A stretch of 64,000 nucleotides of DNA from NCBI GenBank assembly GCA_017461605.1, contig JAFTXN010000007.1, forward strand, positions 1-64,000, given 5' to 3'. The position numbers and the translations under genes were made by a program. Of the stretch, positions 25,751 to 33,994 are shown piece after piece; the stretch's first letter is position 1, and the number at the start of each line of letters is the position of its first letter. A model generated the notes under the pieces. It was not told the origin of the DNA and did not search any database. It was given only the letters and a program-made list of their open reading frames with translations. The DNA is from Bacteroidaceae bacterium. GTDB lineage: Bacteria > Bacteroidota > Bacteroidia > Bacteroidales > Bacteroidaceae.

Positions 25751-26797
25751 GTGTATATTACAATTATCGGCATATTGCTGGCTGTGGTAGCCGTGCTTAT
25801 CTTTTTCGACAAGGAAGATAAGCATGTGGAGCTACTTATATATATAGCAGTTGCTTTACTGATGTTTTTTATAGTTGCTTTCCGTCCAATAGGAATAGAC
25901 AAGGACTCAATCATGTACACTGAGATGTATTCTGATCCGGATTTCATGGTTGAGCCAACTTTCAAATGGATATCTTCAATTTCTTCTTTGGTGTTTGGGG
26001 ATGTTCGTGGAGTTTTTATCATATATGCTTTACTCGCAATTCCCTTAAAAGCGTGGTCTATACATAAACTATCAGAGTACTCTTTGTTAGCTGTTTTAAT
26101 ATGGATGGGGCATTTTTTTATTATCCATGAGTGCACACAAATTCGAGCAGCAGTGGCTGTTGCAATATTTCTATATGCTATAAGATTTTTGTCAGAGGGT
26201 AAGAAGAAAAAGTATTTGTTGGCAATAATGGTTGCTTTGATTTTTCACTATTCATCGTTGCTATACTTTCCTTTAGTATTATTGGGAAATTCTTCTTTAA
26301 GTAATCGATGGAAGTATTTCTTGTATTTAGCACCTTTGATAGGGTATGTATTGGCAATTCTTAAGATAGATTTCTTGGACTTAGTTCCAATACCTTTCTT
26401 TCAAGATAAGATTAAAGTTTATCAAGAGATGAAAGATAAGGGAGTAATGGCCGGTGATGATATAAACATATTCAATGTCGCGTTTCTTCTAAAGCTTCTA
26501 ATATATTACTTCCTGTTGATGAAATATGAAGTGATAAAAGATAGAGCGCGTTATATGCCTATGATGTTAAAAATATATGCATTTAGCATTCTTGTCTTTT
26601 TACTCTTCTCTTTTATGCCGGTGCTGGCTTATCGTGGAAGTGAGATGTTGGCTGTTGTGGAGATAGTATTAATACCCTATCTTGTATATGCAGTGCGCCC
26701 TGTGAATGTGGCTCGCTTATTAGTTGTGCTTTTTGTGGTTGCCGTATTCCTACAAGATGTGTTCTATAATAACTTGTTATTACAAAGTGTCTCATAA
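25751..26797 (+). CDS. EpsG/Wzy-like polysaccharide polymerase
   Basis: 348-residue multi-pass membrane protein, about 9-10 hydrophobic segments. Seen: FRPIGIDKDSIMYTEMY and HECTQIRAAVAVAIFLYAI, features of EpsG-like polymerases, and a HYSSLLYFPL segment. GTG is the likely start, 13 nt after the Wzz stop. Position between Wzz and glycosyltransferases supports the role of joining repeat units (inference). AT-rich. Confidence 0.75.
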   Translation: MYITIIGILLAVVAVLIFFDKEDKHVELLIYIAVALLMFFIVAFRPIGIDKDSIMYTEMYSDPDFMVEPTFKWISSISSLVFGDVRGVFIIYALLAIPLKAWSIHKLSEYSLLAVLIWMGHFFIIHECTQIRAAVAVAIFLYAIRFLSEGKKKKYLLAIMVALIFHYSSLLYFPLVLLGNSSLSNRWKYFLYLAPLIGYVLAILKIDFLDLVPIPFFQDKIKVYQEMKDKGVMAGDDINIFNVAFLLKLLIYYFLLMKYEVIKDRARYMPMMLKIYAFSILVFLLFSFMPVLAYRGSEMLAVVEIVLIPYLVYAVRPVNVARLLVVLFVVAVFLQDVFYNNLLLQSVS

Positions 26798-26799
26798 TA

Positions 26800-27651
26800 A
26801 TGAATAAGGAAGTAGTTAACAAACATGTGGCAATACTTATGGCCACGTATAATGGTGAATGTTATATATCAGAACAAATAGAATCAATCTTAAATCAGAC
26901 ATATTATAATTGGACATTATATGTAAAGGATGATTTATCTACCGATTCAACACTTACAATAGTTCGAAAATACGCAGCCATTGATGACCGAATTGTACTG
27001 TTGGATAGTAAAGATAAATGTGGTGCAAAAGAAAATTTTATATCAATGTTGGAAGCTATAGATGCGGATTATTATATGTTTTCTGACCAAGATGATGTGT
27101 GGTTGCCTTACAAGGTGGAAATGTCAATATCGGCTTTGTTACGATTAGAGGCAAAATACTCTAACTTGCCATTAATTGTGCATACAGATTTAAAAGTTGT
27201 AGATGAATCCCTAAACACCATTTGTCCCTCATTGTGGCAGATGTTTAGGATAGAACCTTCTTTGCTAAATACTTTTGATAGGTTAGGAGGACACTGCCTT
27301 GTGACAGGGTGTACGATGGCTTTCAATCGAAAAGCGAAAAGTGTATGCTTGCCTATGTCTGACGCTGCAATCATGCATGATGTATGGATGGCTTTAAAGG
27401 TGTATAAGGAAAAAGGGCATATAGAATACATCAAAGAGCCAACAATACTCTATCGACAACATGGACATAATACTTTAGGAGCAAAGGATTTTAGATATAA
27501 TTATGTCTTGAATAAATTTAAAAGATTGAGAGGGGTTATTAAAGAGAATATAACTTTTTATCGTATGTTGAACGCCTTGTCCTATGGATCCCCATTGAAG
27601 TTTATGTATTATAAACTTTGGTATTATCTATCCTATAATTGCAAAAAGTGA
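26800..27651 (+). CDS. GT2 glycosyltransferase (rhamnosyltransferase-like)
   Basis: 283 residues. Seen: GT-A start VAILMATYNGECYISEQIESILNQTY, DDLSTDST, YMFSDQDDVWLP (DxD-type metal motif), and MHDVWMAL with EPTILYRQHGHNTLGA late. This is the FkbM-free, rhamnosyltransferase-like GT2 type common in O-antigen clusters. It begins two bases after the polymerase stop. Donor and acceptor unknown. Confidence 0.85.
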   Translation: MNKEVVNKHVAILMATYNGECYISEQIESILNQTYYNWTLYVKDDLSTDSTLTIVRKYAAIDDRIVLLDSKDKCGAKENFISMLEAIDADYYMFSDQDDVWLPYKVEMSISALLRLEAKYSNLPLIVHTDLKVVDESLNTICPSLWQMFRIEPSLLNTFDRLGGHCLVTGCTMAFNRKAKSVCLPMSDAAIMHDVWMALKVYKEKGHIEYIKEPTILYRQHGHNTLGAKDFRYNYVLNKFKRLRGVIKENITFYRMLNALSYGSPLKFMYYKLWYYLSYNCKK

Positions 27652-27655
27652 AGTA

Positions 27656-28369
27656 ATGATAAGTGTATGTATTGCAACATATAATGGCGGTAAGTATATC
27701 CGCCAACAGCTTGAAAGTGTTTTATCTCAACTAGATTCAGAGGATGAAATTATAATTTCAGACGATGCATCTACAGATGATACTTTGCTACAAATAGAAG
27801 CACTTTCATCAAGTTTGATTCGCGTTTACAGGCACACTAATCGTTTAGGGTATACCCGTAATTTTGAACGTGCGCTGACGTATGCCAAAGGTGATGTCAT
27901 CTTTTTGTGTGATCAAGATGATATTTGGCTACCCAACAAGGTGAAAATGTGCATGAATGAGTTGAACAACGCAGATTTGGTCGTAACTAATGCTTTAATG
28001 CAGTTTGAAGATGGTCAAATTCTTTCCGAAACTTTTTTTGATAAGAGAAAATCATACAAGTCTGTAATAGGGAATTATATTAAATTTAGCTATTTGGGAT
28101 GTTGCATGTGTTTTAAAAGAGCTGTATTGCAAAAGGCATTACCATTTCCTCGGAATAGCAGTATGTGTACGCATGATAACTGGATTTATTTGGTTGGTGC
28201 CACATTCTTTCGTGCAGCATCTGTTTCTGAACCTTGCATTATATACCGTCGGCATACATCAAATGCTTCAGGAGGTGGGTTCGCAAAACCAACAAGTTTG
28301 TTTTTCAAACTCTCTTATCGTATATATTTAATATATAACATCCTAAAAAGATTTCTGCGTAGTTCGTGA
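27656..28369 (+). CDS. GT2 glycosyltransferase
   Basis: 237 residues. Seen: ISVCIATYNGGKYIRQQLESVLSQL, SDDASTDDT, FLCDQDDIWLPNKV, CTHDNWIYLVG and CIIYRRHTSNAS. It is clearly a sister of the preceding gene in motif order, perhaps an old duplication. Starts 4 nt after it. AT-rich. Confidence 0.85.
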   Translation: MISVCIATYNGGKYIRQQLESVLSQLDSEDEIIISDDASTDDTLLQIEALSSSLIRVYRHTNRLGYTRNFERALTYAKGDVIFLCDQDDIWLPNKVKMCMNELNNADLVVTNALMQFEDGQILSETFFDKRKSYKSVIGNYIKFSYLGCCMCFKRAVLQKALPFPRNSSMCTHDNWIYLVGATFFRAASVSEPCIIYRRHTSNASGGGFAKPTSLFFKLSYRIYLIYNILKRFLRSS

Positions 28370-28447
28370 TGGATTTATGAAGCGCTAGTGTAATAAATGA
28401 ATATCTCACTACGTTATTTAAAAAAACTCAAAAGATAGAATACATAC

Positions 28448-29551
28448 ATGGTATTGAGTAGTTGGGCTTATCCTTTGGTCTCGTTTATGGTCAGTACGAC
28501 ATTGACATTAGTGTTGATGCCTTTTTTACTATATCTGTGTAAGAAGAAAAAGCTATATGATCTTCCCGATGAGCGTAAGGTACATCGGAGTAATAATATT
28601 CCACGATTGGGAGGGGTGTTGTTCGTGCCGGCAATGTTGGTTGGAACAATTGCCGCATTGACTCTCATGTTGGGAAGTTTAGAAACGTTTGAGATAAAAG
28701 CTACCGGCCTAATTCTTCTATCAGGTTTCTTCTTGATATACCTTATAGGGCTTATGGATGATATTTTCGGTATGGATGCTCGCATAAAGCTTGTCATTCA
28801 GTTTGTAGCTTCTATATTTTATCCCCTTTGTGGTGTACAGATTAATAATCTATATGGTTTCTTGGGGATATGGGAAATACCGATTTGGATAAGTTACCCG
28901 TTAACAGTCTTTGTTTCTTTGTTGATTGTCAATGCCGTCAATTTGATTGATGGTATTGATGGATTAGCTTCAGGGCTTTGCGTATTAGTGTTGGCTTCGT
29001 TTACATATTTGTTTTATCAGATGGGGATAATAGGTTATACCCTTTTCTCTTGTGGCTTCTTGGGAAGCGTGGTAGCCTTCTATATTTACAATATGTTTGG
29101 CAGTGTGGAAAGTAACACAAAAACATTCATGGGAGATGCAGGAAGCTTGGTGTTGGGATATGCATTGGCATATTTTGCAATAAAATACGCGATGGATAAA
29201 CCAGATCAGATGCCTTATCGTCCAGACTCTCTATTTATTAGTTATACCTTGATGTTAGTGCCTACTTTTGACTTGATAAGAGTGGCTTTGAGCAGAATAC
29301 GTCGTGGCGTCTCTATTTTTCATCCAGATAAAACGCATATACATCATAAATTAATGCAGGCTGGCAAGTCAATGAGAGGTACGTTGGGTATAATCCTATT
29401 GTTAGCTATATTTTTTATAGTATTGAACAATATCCTCTACGCATCGCAGGTAAATATCAATTTAATAGTAGTGATAGATATCTTGCTCTATACCCTTTTT
29501 CATTTGATTCTAAATTTTTTCATCTCAAACAGAAACTCTGTGTCTAAGTAA
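28448..29551 (+). CDS. WecA/TagO-like undecaprenyl-phosphate sugar-1-phosphate transferase
   Basis: Polytopic phosphoglycosyl transferase, 367 residues, about 11 hydrophobic segments. Seen: KVHRSNNIPRLGGVLF, GLMDDIFGMDARIKL, NAVNLIDGIDGLASGLC, TFMGDAGSLVLGYALA and FHPDKTHIHHKLMQAG; the HIHH motif points to the WecA/TagO side, not MraY. It transfers a HexNAc-1-phosphate, usually GlcNAc. It ends the operon, 78 nt after the GT2. The operon thus has two different initiating transferases. Confidence 0.88.
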   Translation: MVLSSWAYPLVSFMVSTTLTLVLMPFLLYLCKKKKLYDLPDERKVHRSNNIPRLGGVLFVPAMLVGTIAALTLMLGSLETFEIKATGLILLSGFFLIYLIGLMDDIFGMDARIKLVIQFVASIFYPLCGVQINNLYGFLGIWEIPIWISYPLTVFVSLLIVNAVNLIDGIDGLASGLCVLVLASFTYLFYQMGIIGYTLFSCGFLGSVVAFYIYNMFGSVESNTKTFMGDAGSLVLGYALAYFAIKYAMDKPDQMPYRPDSLFISYTLMLVPTFDLIRVALSRIRRGVSIFHPDKTHIHHKLMQAGKSMRGTLGIILLLAIFFIVLNNILYASQVNINLIVVIDILLYTLFHLILNFFISNRNSVSK

Positions 29552-29723
29552 AGGAAGAAAAATGGCAACTTCCTGAAATGTTTATATGTAAGTTTGCAAA
29601 GTGTGATAGGCTTGGTCCTTTGGCGTCAAGTTTTAGTCCTCGTTATCTCATAGAATGCTGAAGTCTTTTCTTGTTACGATTTAGTACAAGAAATGTATGA
29701 GGGGTATTTGCTATGGTAAATAA

Positions 29724-30500
29724 TCATAGTAAGGACATACATCTGCTTTTCACAACCTCGTATATTTTATAAAAATATCTGAGGGCCAACAGTGGGTAGC
29801 CGCTTCGGATGCCATGCGAACGGAGGGCGCGACGATGGTCCCTCATGATGTTGAGGTGGCTGCGCCATCCGGCATTGCTCACTCCGCCGGCACGCATCGT
29901 AACGCAGTCGATGGGCAGATAGCAGGTGCGGATGTTGTGAACGTAAATGAGTCGGAGCAGTTGTTCGAAGTCGGCCGCCACTTTGTAACTCGTGTCGAAA
30001 ACGCCATGTTGCAGATATAAGTCGCGGCGGCAGTAGAAGGAGGGATGAGCCGGCATGAAGCCCAAGCGCATCAGTCCGCGCCGGAATGGTCGTGAGGAGT
30101 AATAGCGTACGCACTTTGCAAGGTTGTCGGCCTTCACATAGTGCACGTCTCCATACACGGCATCAATGTCTTCGTTCTCAAAGGCGGTAGCAATTTGCTC
30201 CAAGATATTGTCTGCGGTGAAAAAGTCGTCAGAATTGAGCAAGCCTACCACATCGCCCGTGGCTTGTCTGATTCCTTTGTTCATGGCATCATAGAGTCCT
30301 GCATCCGGCTCGCTTACCCAGCGCAACCGATTTCCGAAGCGTGGTTCGAAACTCTTGATTAAGTCCGTGGTGCCGTCCTTCGAATTACCATCGATGATGA
30401 TGTATTCGAAGTCGGTGTGCGACTGTCGCAACACACTTTCCATGGTGTCGCGCAGGGTATGCGCACTATTATAGCAGGCTGTAATGATGCTGATTCTCAT
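29724..30500 (-). CDS. GT2 glycosyltransferase (WcaE-like)
   Basis: 258 residues. Seen: ISIITACYNSAHTLRDTMESVLRQSH, YIIIDGNSKDGT, EPDAGLYDAMNKGI, GLLNSDDFF (metal motif), and AHPSFYCRRDLY. This is the colanic-acid WcaE-type GT2 pattern. It is convergent to the polysaccharide operon and its base composition is like the chromosome, not like the AT-rich operon, so it is probably older here. Its promoter is part of a duplicated repeat. Confidence 0.86.
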   Translation of the reverse strand: MRISIITACYNSAHTLRDTMESVLRQSHTDFEYIIIDGNSKDGTTDLIKSFEPRFGNRLRWVSEPDAGLYDAMNKGIRQATGDVVGLLNSDDFFTADNILEQIATAFENEDIDAVYGDVHYVKADNLAKCVRYYSSRPFRRGLMRLGFMPAHPSFYCRRDLYLQHGVFDTSYKVAADFEQLLRLIYVHNIRTCYLPIDCVTMRAGGVSNAGWRSHLNIMRDHRRALRSHGIRSGYPLLALRYFYKIYEVVKSRCMSLL

Positions 30501-30580
30501 GCAGATGTTTAATGTTTGTTAGAGCAGTTCTTTTATATGTAAGAGAAAACGTCTCACGCTGCTCAATCAAATTTCGGGGA

Positions 30581-30615
30581 CAAAGATAGTGAAAGGCGAG
30601 CGGAATGGACGCAAA
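30581..30615 (-). promoter_or_regulatory. Proximal promoter of the WcaE-like gene
   Basis: Minus strand TTTG (30612-30615), 23 nt, TATCTTTG (30581-30588). A second identical set lies at 30665-30699, so the gene may have two starts. Confidence 0.6.
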
Positions 30616-30732
30616 TCGCAGAATGAATTTGCCGGGTGATTCCCGAGCCGCCTCCTATCTTATCCAAAGATAGTGAAAGGCGAGCGGAATGGACGCAAAT
30701 CGCAGAATGAATTTGCCGGGTGATTCCCGAGC
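30581..30732 (-). repeat. Two 68-bp direct repeats carrying a promoter
   Basis: 30581-30648 and 30665-30732 are identical, 16 nt apart. Read on the minus strand each contains CGCTCGCCTTTCACTATCTTTG; between them lies GATAAGATAGGAGGCGGCTCGG, close to the GCAAGATAGGCTGCGGCTCGG tail of the array at 15072-15335. So both arrays belong to one family. Confidence 0.88.
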
Positions 30733-30758
30733 GGCATCCGGTTGCGTCTGGGAGGTGC

Positions 30759-30842
30759 GAAAATCTGCAAGGCGTTCTGAAAATTCTGCAAGCACTGCAG
30801 AATTTTCTACAAGGCGTTTAGATTTTCTTACACGCCTTGCTG
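30759..30842. repeat. Dispersed hairpin repeat (TTCTGCA type), copy 2
   Basis: GAAAATTCTGCA-agcac-TGCAGAATTTTC is a perfect 12-bp stem, flanked by AAGGCGT/ACGCCTT pieces. Same core as 41072-41135. Confidence 0.82.
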
Positions 30843-30844
30843 GT

Positions 30845-31134
30845 TTCTGTGGACACAAGCCGATGACATGTGCGATGTTTGTGTGTTCGTTTTGTTCGCA
30901 AAGAGGTTCTTTTGCAAAGTGTGGTTGAATGTTGCAAATTATTTAAGAAAAACAATTTGTAAGCCTGAAGCAATAGGAGAGGAGGTGTGCAGACTCGTAA
31001 ATGTTGCACACACGTTGCATCTTGCTATGTTTCTTCTTTCAAACGCTCTTTTTTGTTCGTTTGCTTGCGTGATAAAAATATGAAGTCGGTATCTTCTTTT
31101 TGATAAATTTTATGAAACAATACAGAAAATGTAT
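30845..31134. other. Intergenic stretch, no gene seen
   Basis: Lies between the hairpin repeat and the phosphate permease promoter. Several GTTGCA/TGCAAA and ACACACGTTGCA pieces occur but no clear fold or coding frame. Confidence 0.4.
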
Positions 31135-31142
31135 TATTTTTG
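31135..31142 (+). promoter_or_regulatory. -7 element of the phosphate permease gene
   Basis: TATTTTTG fits TAnnTTTG, about 70 nt before the start codon. Confidence 0.45.
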
Positions 31143-31211
31143 CCTCGCTTGCCTCGAACATTTCTGTCGGGTGCGAGCGGTGTTATTGCAATCAACCAAT
31201 AAATTATCTAT

Positions 31212-33458
31212 ATGGATATTATGTATTTGTTTGTGCTGGGCTTCCTGCTCCTCTTGGCCACTGTGGACCTCTCTGTGGGTGTGGCCAATGATGCGGTGAA
31301 CTTCTTGAGTCCGGCTGTGGGAGCGAAAGCTGCTAAGTTTCGCACCATTCTGATTGTGGCTGTCATCGGTATTTTTGTCGGTGCTTCGTCGAGCAGCGGC
31401 ATGATGGATGTGGCGCGCCACGGTGTTTTGCAGCCGACGCTCTACACGTTTGCCGATGTGATGTGTGTGTTCCTGGCTGTCTCGGCCACCGATGTCATTG
31501 TGATGGACATCTTCAACACGCTCGGCATGCCCACTTCGACCACTGTGTCTATGGTGTTCGGTTTGTTGGGCGGTAGTTCGGCATTGGCATTGTCGAAGAT
31601 GATAAGTGCAGGTCAGTCGTATGCTGATCTCATCAACACCGACAAGGCGTTAACGATGATTATCAGCATTTTCCTGTCCGTGGCCATAGCTTTTGTGTTT
31701 GGCTTTATTGTAATGTGGCTGGCACGTGTGATTTTTACCTTCAGTTATAAGAAGCACTTGCGTTGGACCATCGCTGTCTTTGGCGGACTTTCGATTACCT
31801 CTATCTTCTATTTCTTGTTGGTGGTAGGTATGAAGAATTCCAAGTTGGGAGCGGCAGTGGGGCTTACGCCTGATTATATTGCTGACAACCGGTTGCTCGT
31901 TTTGAGTATCCTCTTTGTTATCTCTGCCATCGTGGTGCAGTTGTTGCATCTCTGCAAGGTTAACATCTTCAAGCTTATTGTGCTTTTCGGTACATTCTCG
32001 CTGGCGATGGCTTTTGCAGGTAACGACCTTGTAAACTTTATTGGTGTGCCTTTGGCCGGCTTGGAGTCATATCTCGATTTCACTTCGCATAGCAACGGAG
32101 TGGGTGCCGACAATTATTATATGAATGTGTTGGCCGGTGCATCCACTTTGCCTCATTTGCAATGGTTCCTCATCGGCGCCGGAACCGTGATGGCCATCGC
32201 TATCTGCACTTCTAAGAAAGCTCACAAGGTGATACAGACTTCGGTCAACTTGTCACGACAGGATGATGGCGATGAGGTGTTTAGCAGCTCGCGTGTGGCA
32301 CGTAAGACTGTGCGCAACGTGCTCGACACCACTTCTTACGTGATGCGCGTTGTGCCTGCCGGAGTCAAGGGGTGGGTGAACAAGCGTTTCAACACCGAAG
32401 AGGCCGTTTTGGAAGAGGGTGTGGCTTTCGACCTGGTGCGTGCATCGGTTAATCTTGTGCTGGCCGGATTGCTCATCGTGATTGGTACATCACTCAAGTT
32501 GCCTCTCTCCACTACCTACGTGGCATTCATGGTGGCCATGGGTAGCTCGCTGGCTGACCGTGCTTGGGGTCGCGAAACTGCCGTTTACCGCGTGACGGGC
32601 GTTATCACCGTTATCGGTGGATGGTTCATCACTGCCGGAGCTGCCTTCATCCTTAGCTTCACCATCGCCATGCTCAATCATCTTGGCGGCATCATAGCCA
32701 TGGTGGCTGTCGTAGGAGTAATCGTTGCCGTGATGGTAAACAACAATCGCAAGTTCAAGAAGAAGAAAGAAGAGGATACCGTTGACACACTCTATCGTCA
32801 GTTGGTGCGTTCGCACGACAAGCAGGAGACTTGGGACTTGCTGCAACAGCACGTTGCTCGCACGCAGAGTGGCATTGTCAGCTTCGCACGCGAATCGTTC
32901 GCCGGCATCACGCAGGGATTGATGCAGGACGATGTGCGTCGTCTGCGCGGTGTGCTGAGTCGCATCGATGAGGAGAAGCACATGTGGAAGCGCTATCGTC
33001 GTAAGGAAATCATTGGTATGCGAAAAATAGACTACCTCTTGGCGGTTGAGAAAAACACGTGGTTCCATCTGGGATGCAACAGCAATTCGCAGATCATCTA
33101 TTCTCTGAAACGTATGCTCGAACCCATCATGGAGCACGTCGATAACAATTTCGCACCGTTGCCGCAGAAGTATGTGGACGAACTGATGCCGATTTGCAAC
33201 GAAGTGGATCGTCTGTTGGAGGAAACCGCTCGCATGATTGAGACCGGCGACTTCAAGAATCAGGACGAACTGCTGGTGGAAGGCAATGCCATGAAGAGCC
33301 GCATCTCGCAGATTCGCCACAAGCAGCAAGACCGCATTCAGCGCGAAGATACCAACATCAAGGTTGATATGCTCTACCTGAGCACGCTGCAAGAGACGCA
33401 GGAACTCATCAGCACCGTTCGCCACCTGCTGAGAGCCGCCAAGCGTTTCCGCCAATAA
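31212..33458 (+). CDS. PiT-family inorganic phosphate permease with long C-terminal cytoplasmic domain
   Basis: Phosphate/cation symporter in the inner membrane. 748 residues. Seen: the two PiT signatures, GVANDAVNFLSPAVGAKA near residue 25 and FAGNDLVNFIGVPLAGLESY near 265, PTSTTVSMVFGLLGG, and KLPLSTTYVAFMVAMGSSLADRAWG near 430; about 10-11 membrane segments up to residue ~510. The last ~230 residues are soluble and helical (DKQETWDLLQQHVARTQSG, LRAAKRFRQ), looking like a PhoU/DUF47-like regulator fused to the permease (inference). Confidence 0.85.
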   Translation: MDIMYLFVLGFLLLLATVDLSVGVANDAVNFLSPAVGAKAAKFRTILIVAVIGIFVGASSSSGMMDVARHGVLQPTLYTFADVMCVFLAVSATDVIVMDIFNTLGMPTSTTVSMVFGLLGGSSALALSKMISAGQSYADLINTDKALTMIISIFLSVAIAFVFGFIVMWLARVIFTFSYKKHLRWTIAVFGGLSITSIFYFLLVVGMKNSKLGAAVGLTPDYIADNRLLVLSILFVISAIVVQLLHLCKVNIFKLIVLFGTFSLAMAFAGNDLVNFIGVPLAGLESYLDFTSHSNGVGADNYYMNVLAGASTLPHLQWFLIGAGTVMAIAICTSKKAHKVIQTSVNLSRQDDGDEVFSSSRVARKTVRNVLDTTSYVMRVVPAGVKGWVNKRFNTEEAVLEEGVAFDLVRASVNLVLAGLLIVIGTSLKLPLSTTYVAFMVAMGSSLADRAWGRETAVYRVTGVITVIGGWFITAGAAFILSFTIAMLNHLGGIIAMVAVVGVIVAVMVNNNRKFKKKKEEDTVDTLYRQLVRSHDKQETWDLLQQHVARTQSGIVSFARESFAGITQGLMQDDVRRLRGVLSRIDEEKHMWKRYRRKEIIGMRKIDYLLAVEKNTWFHLGCNSNSQIIYSLKRMLEPIMEHVDNNFAPLPQKYVDELMPICNEVDRLLEETARMIETGDFKNQDELLVEGNAMKSRISQIRHKQQDRIQREDTNIKVDMLYLSTLQETQELISTVRHLLRAAKRFRQ

Positions 33459-33503
33459 TGTGACAACTCCGAACAAGCTTCGGATAGAAACATACATCGC
33501 GAT

Positions 33504-33563
33504 AAGCCGGATGTGAAGCAACTGCTCGCATCCGGCTTTGCATTGCAAGCACTTGTGCAATGC
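33504..33563 (+). terminator. Terminator after the phosphate permease, with a second hairpin
   Basis: AAGCCGGATG (33504-33513) pairs with CATCCGGCTT (33529-33538). Immediately after it GCATTGCA/TGCAATGC (33539-33563) forms a second stem. Confidence 0.7.
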
Positions 33564-33660
33564 TTCCCCACCTTTTATGCTCGAGTGTCAGCAAAGTCTG
33601 CTTGGTGTGTTGGAAAAACAGGCAGGCTTTTCACGAGATTTGCATAGGATTTGAGCAAAA

Positions 33661-33720
33661 CCGGCAAGGCCTGCCAAAAAACTGGCAAGCCTTGCCACTT
33701 TTTTGGCAGGCCTTGCCACT
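33661..33720. repeat. GGCAAGCCTTGCC hairpin block
   Basis: Four related palindromic pieces (GGCAAGGCCTGCC, GGCAAGCCTTGCC, GGCAGGCCTTGCC) lie in 60 bases, spaced by A- or T-runs, able to form several alternative hairpins. Layout recalls the TTCTGCA hairpins elsewhere but the sequence differs. Confidence 0.75.
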
Positions 33721-33930
33721 ATTCCTATAGCGCCCGGAGAAAATAGCAAAAATACGCTCTCTTTCGCGCGAAGCAGCGCAATCGCATCTGTTCGGCCGTT
33801 CTGCAGACAATAAAGTGCTCGCGCAGTTCCGGTTACGCCCATCGGAGGCTTGTTTGTCGTATTCTGAAAACACATTATCCTTCTTGTGGCTGTTTGGAGT
33901 GATTTCGGTGCGCTTCGGCGTGCTTTTATC

Positions 33931-33961
33931 TTTGTCGTTTCGGCGAAAAGCCTTACCTTTG
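33931..33961 (+). promoter_or_regulatory. pheT promoter
   Basis: TTTG (33931-33934), 19 nt, TACCTTTG (33954-33961). The start codon is about 34 nt downstream. Confidence 0.8.
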
Positions 33962-33994
33962 CGCGAGTTAAAAAACATTATACGCACAACGGCG

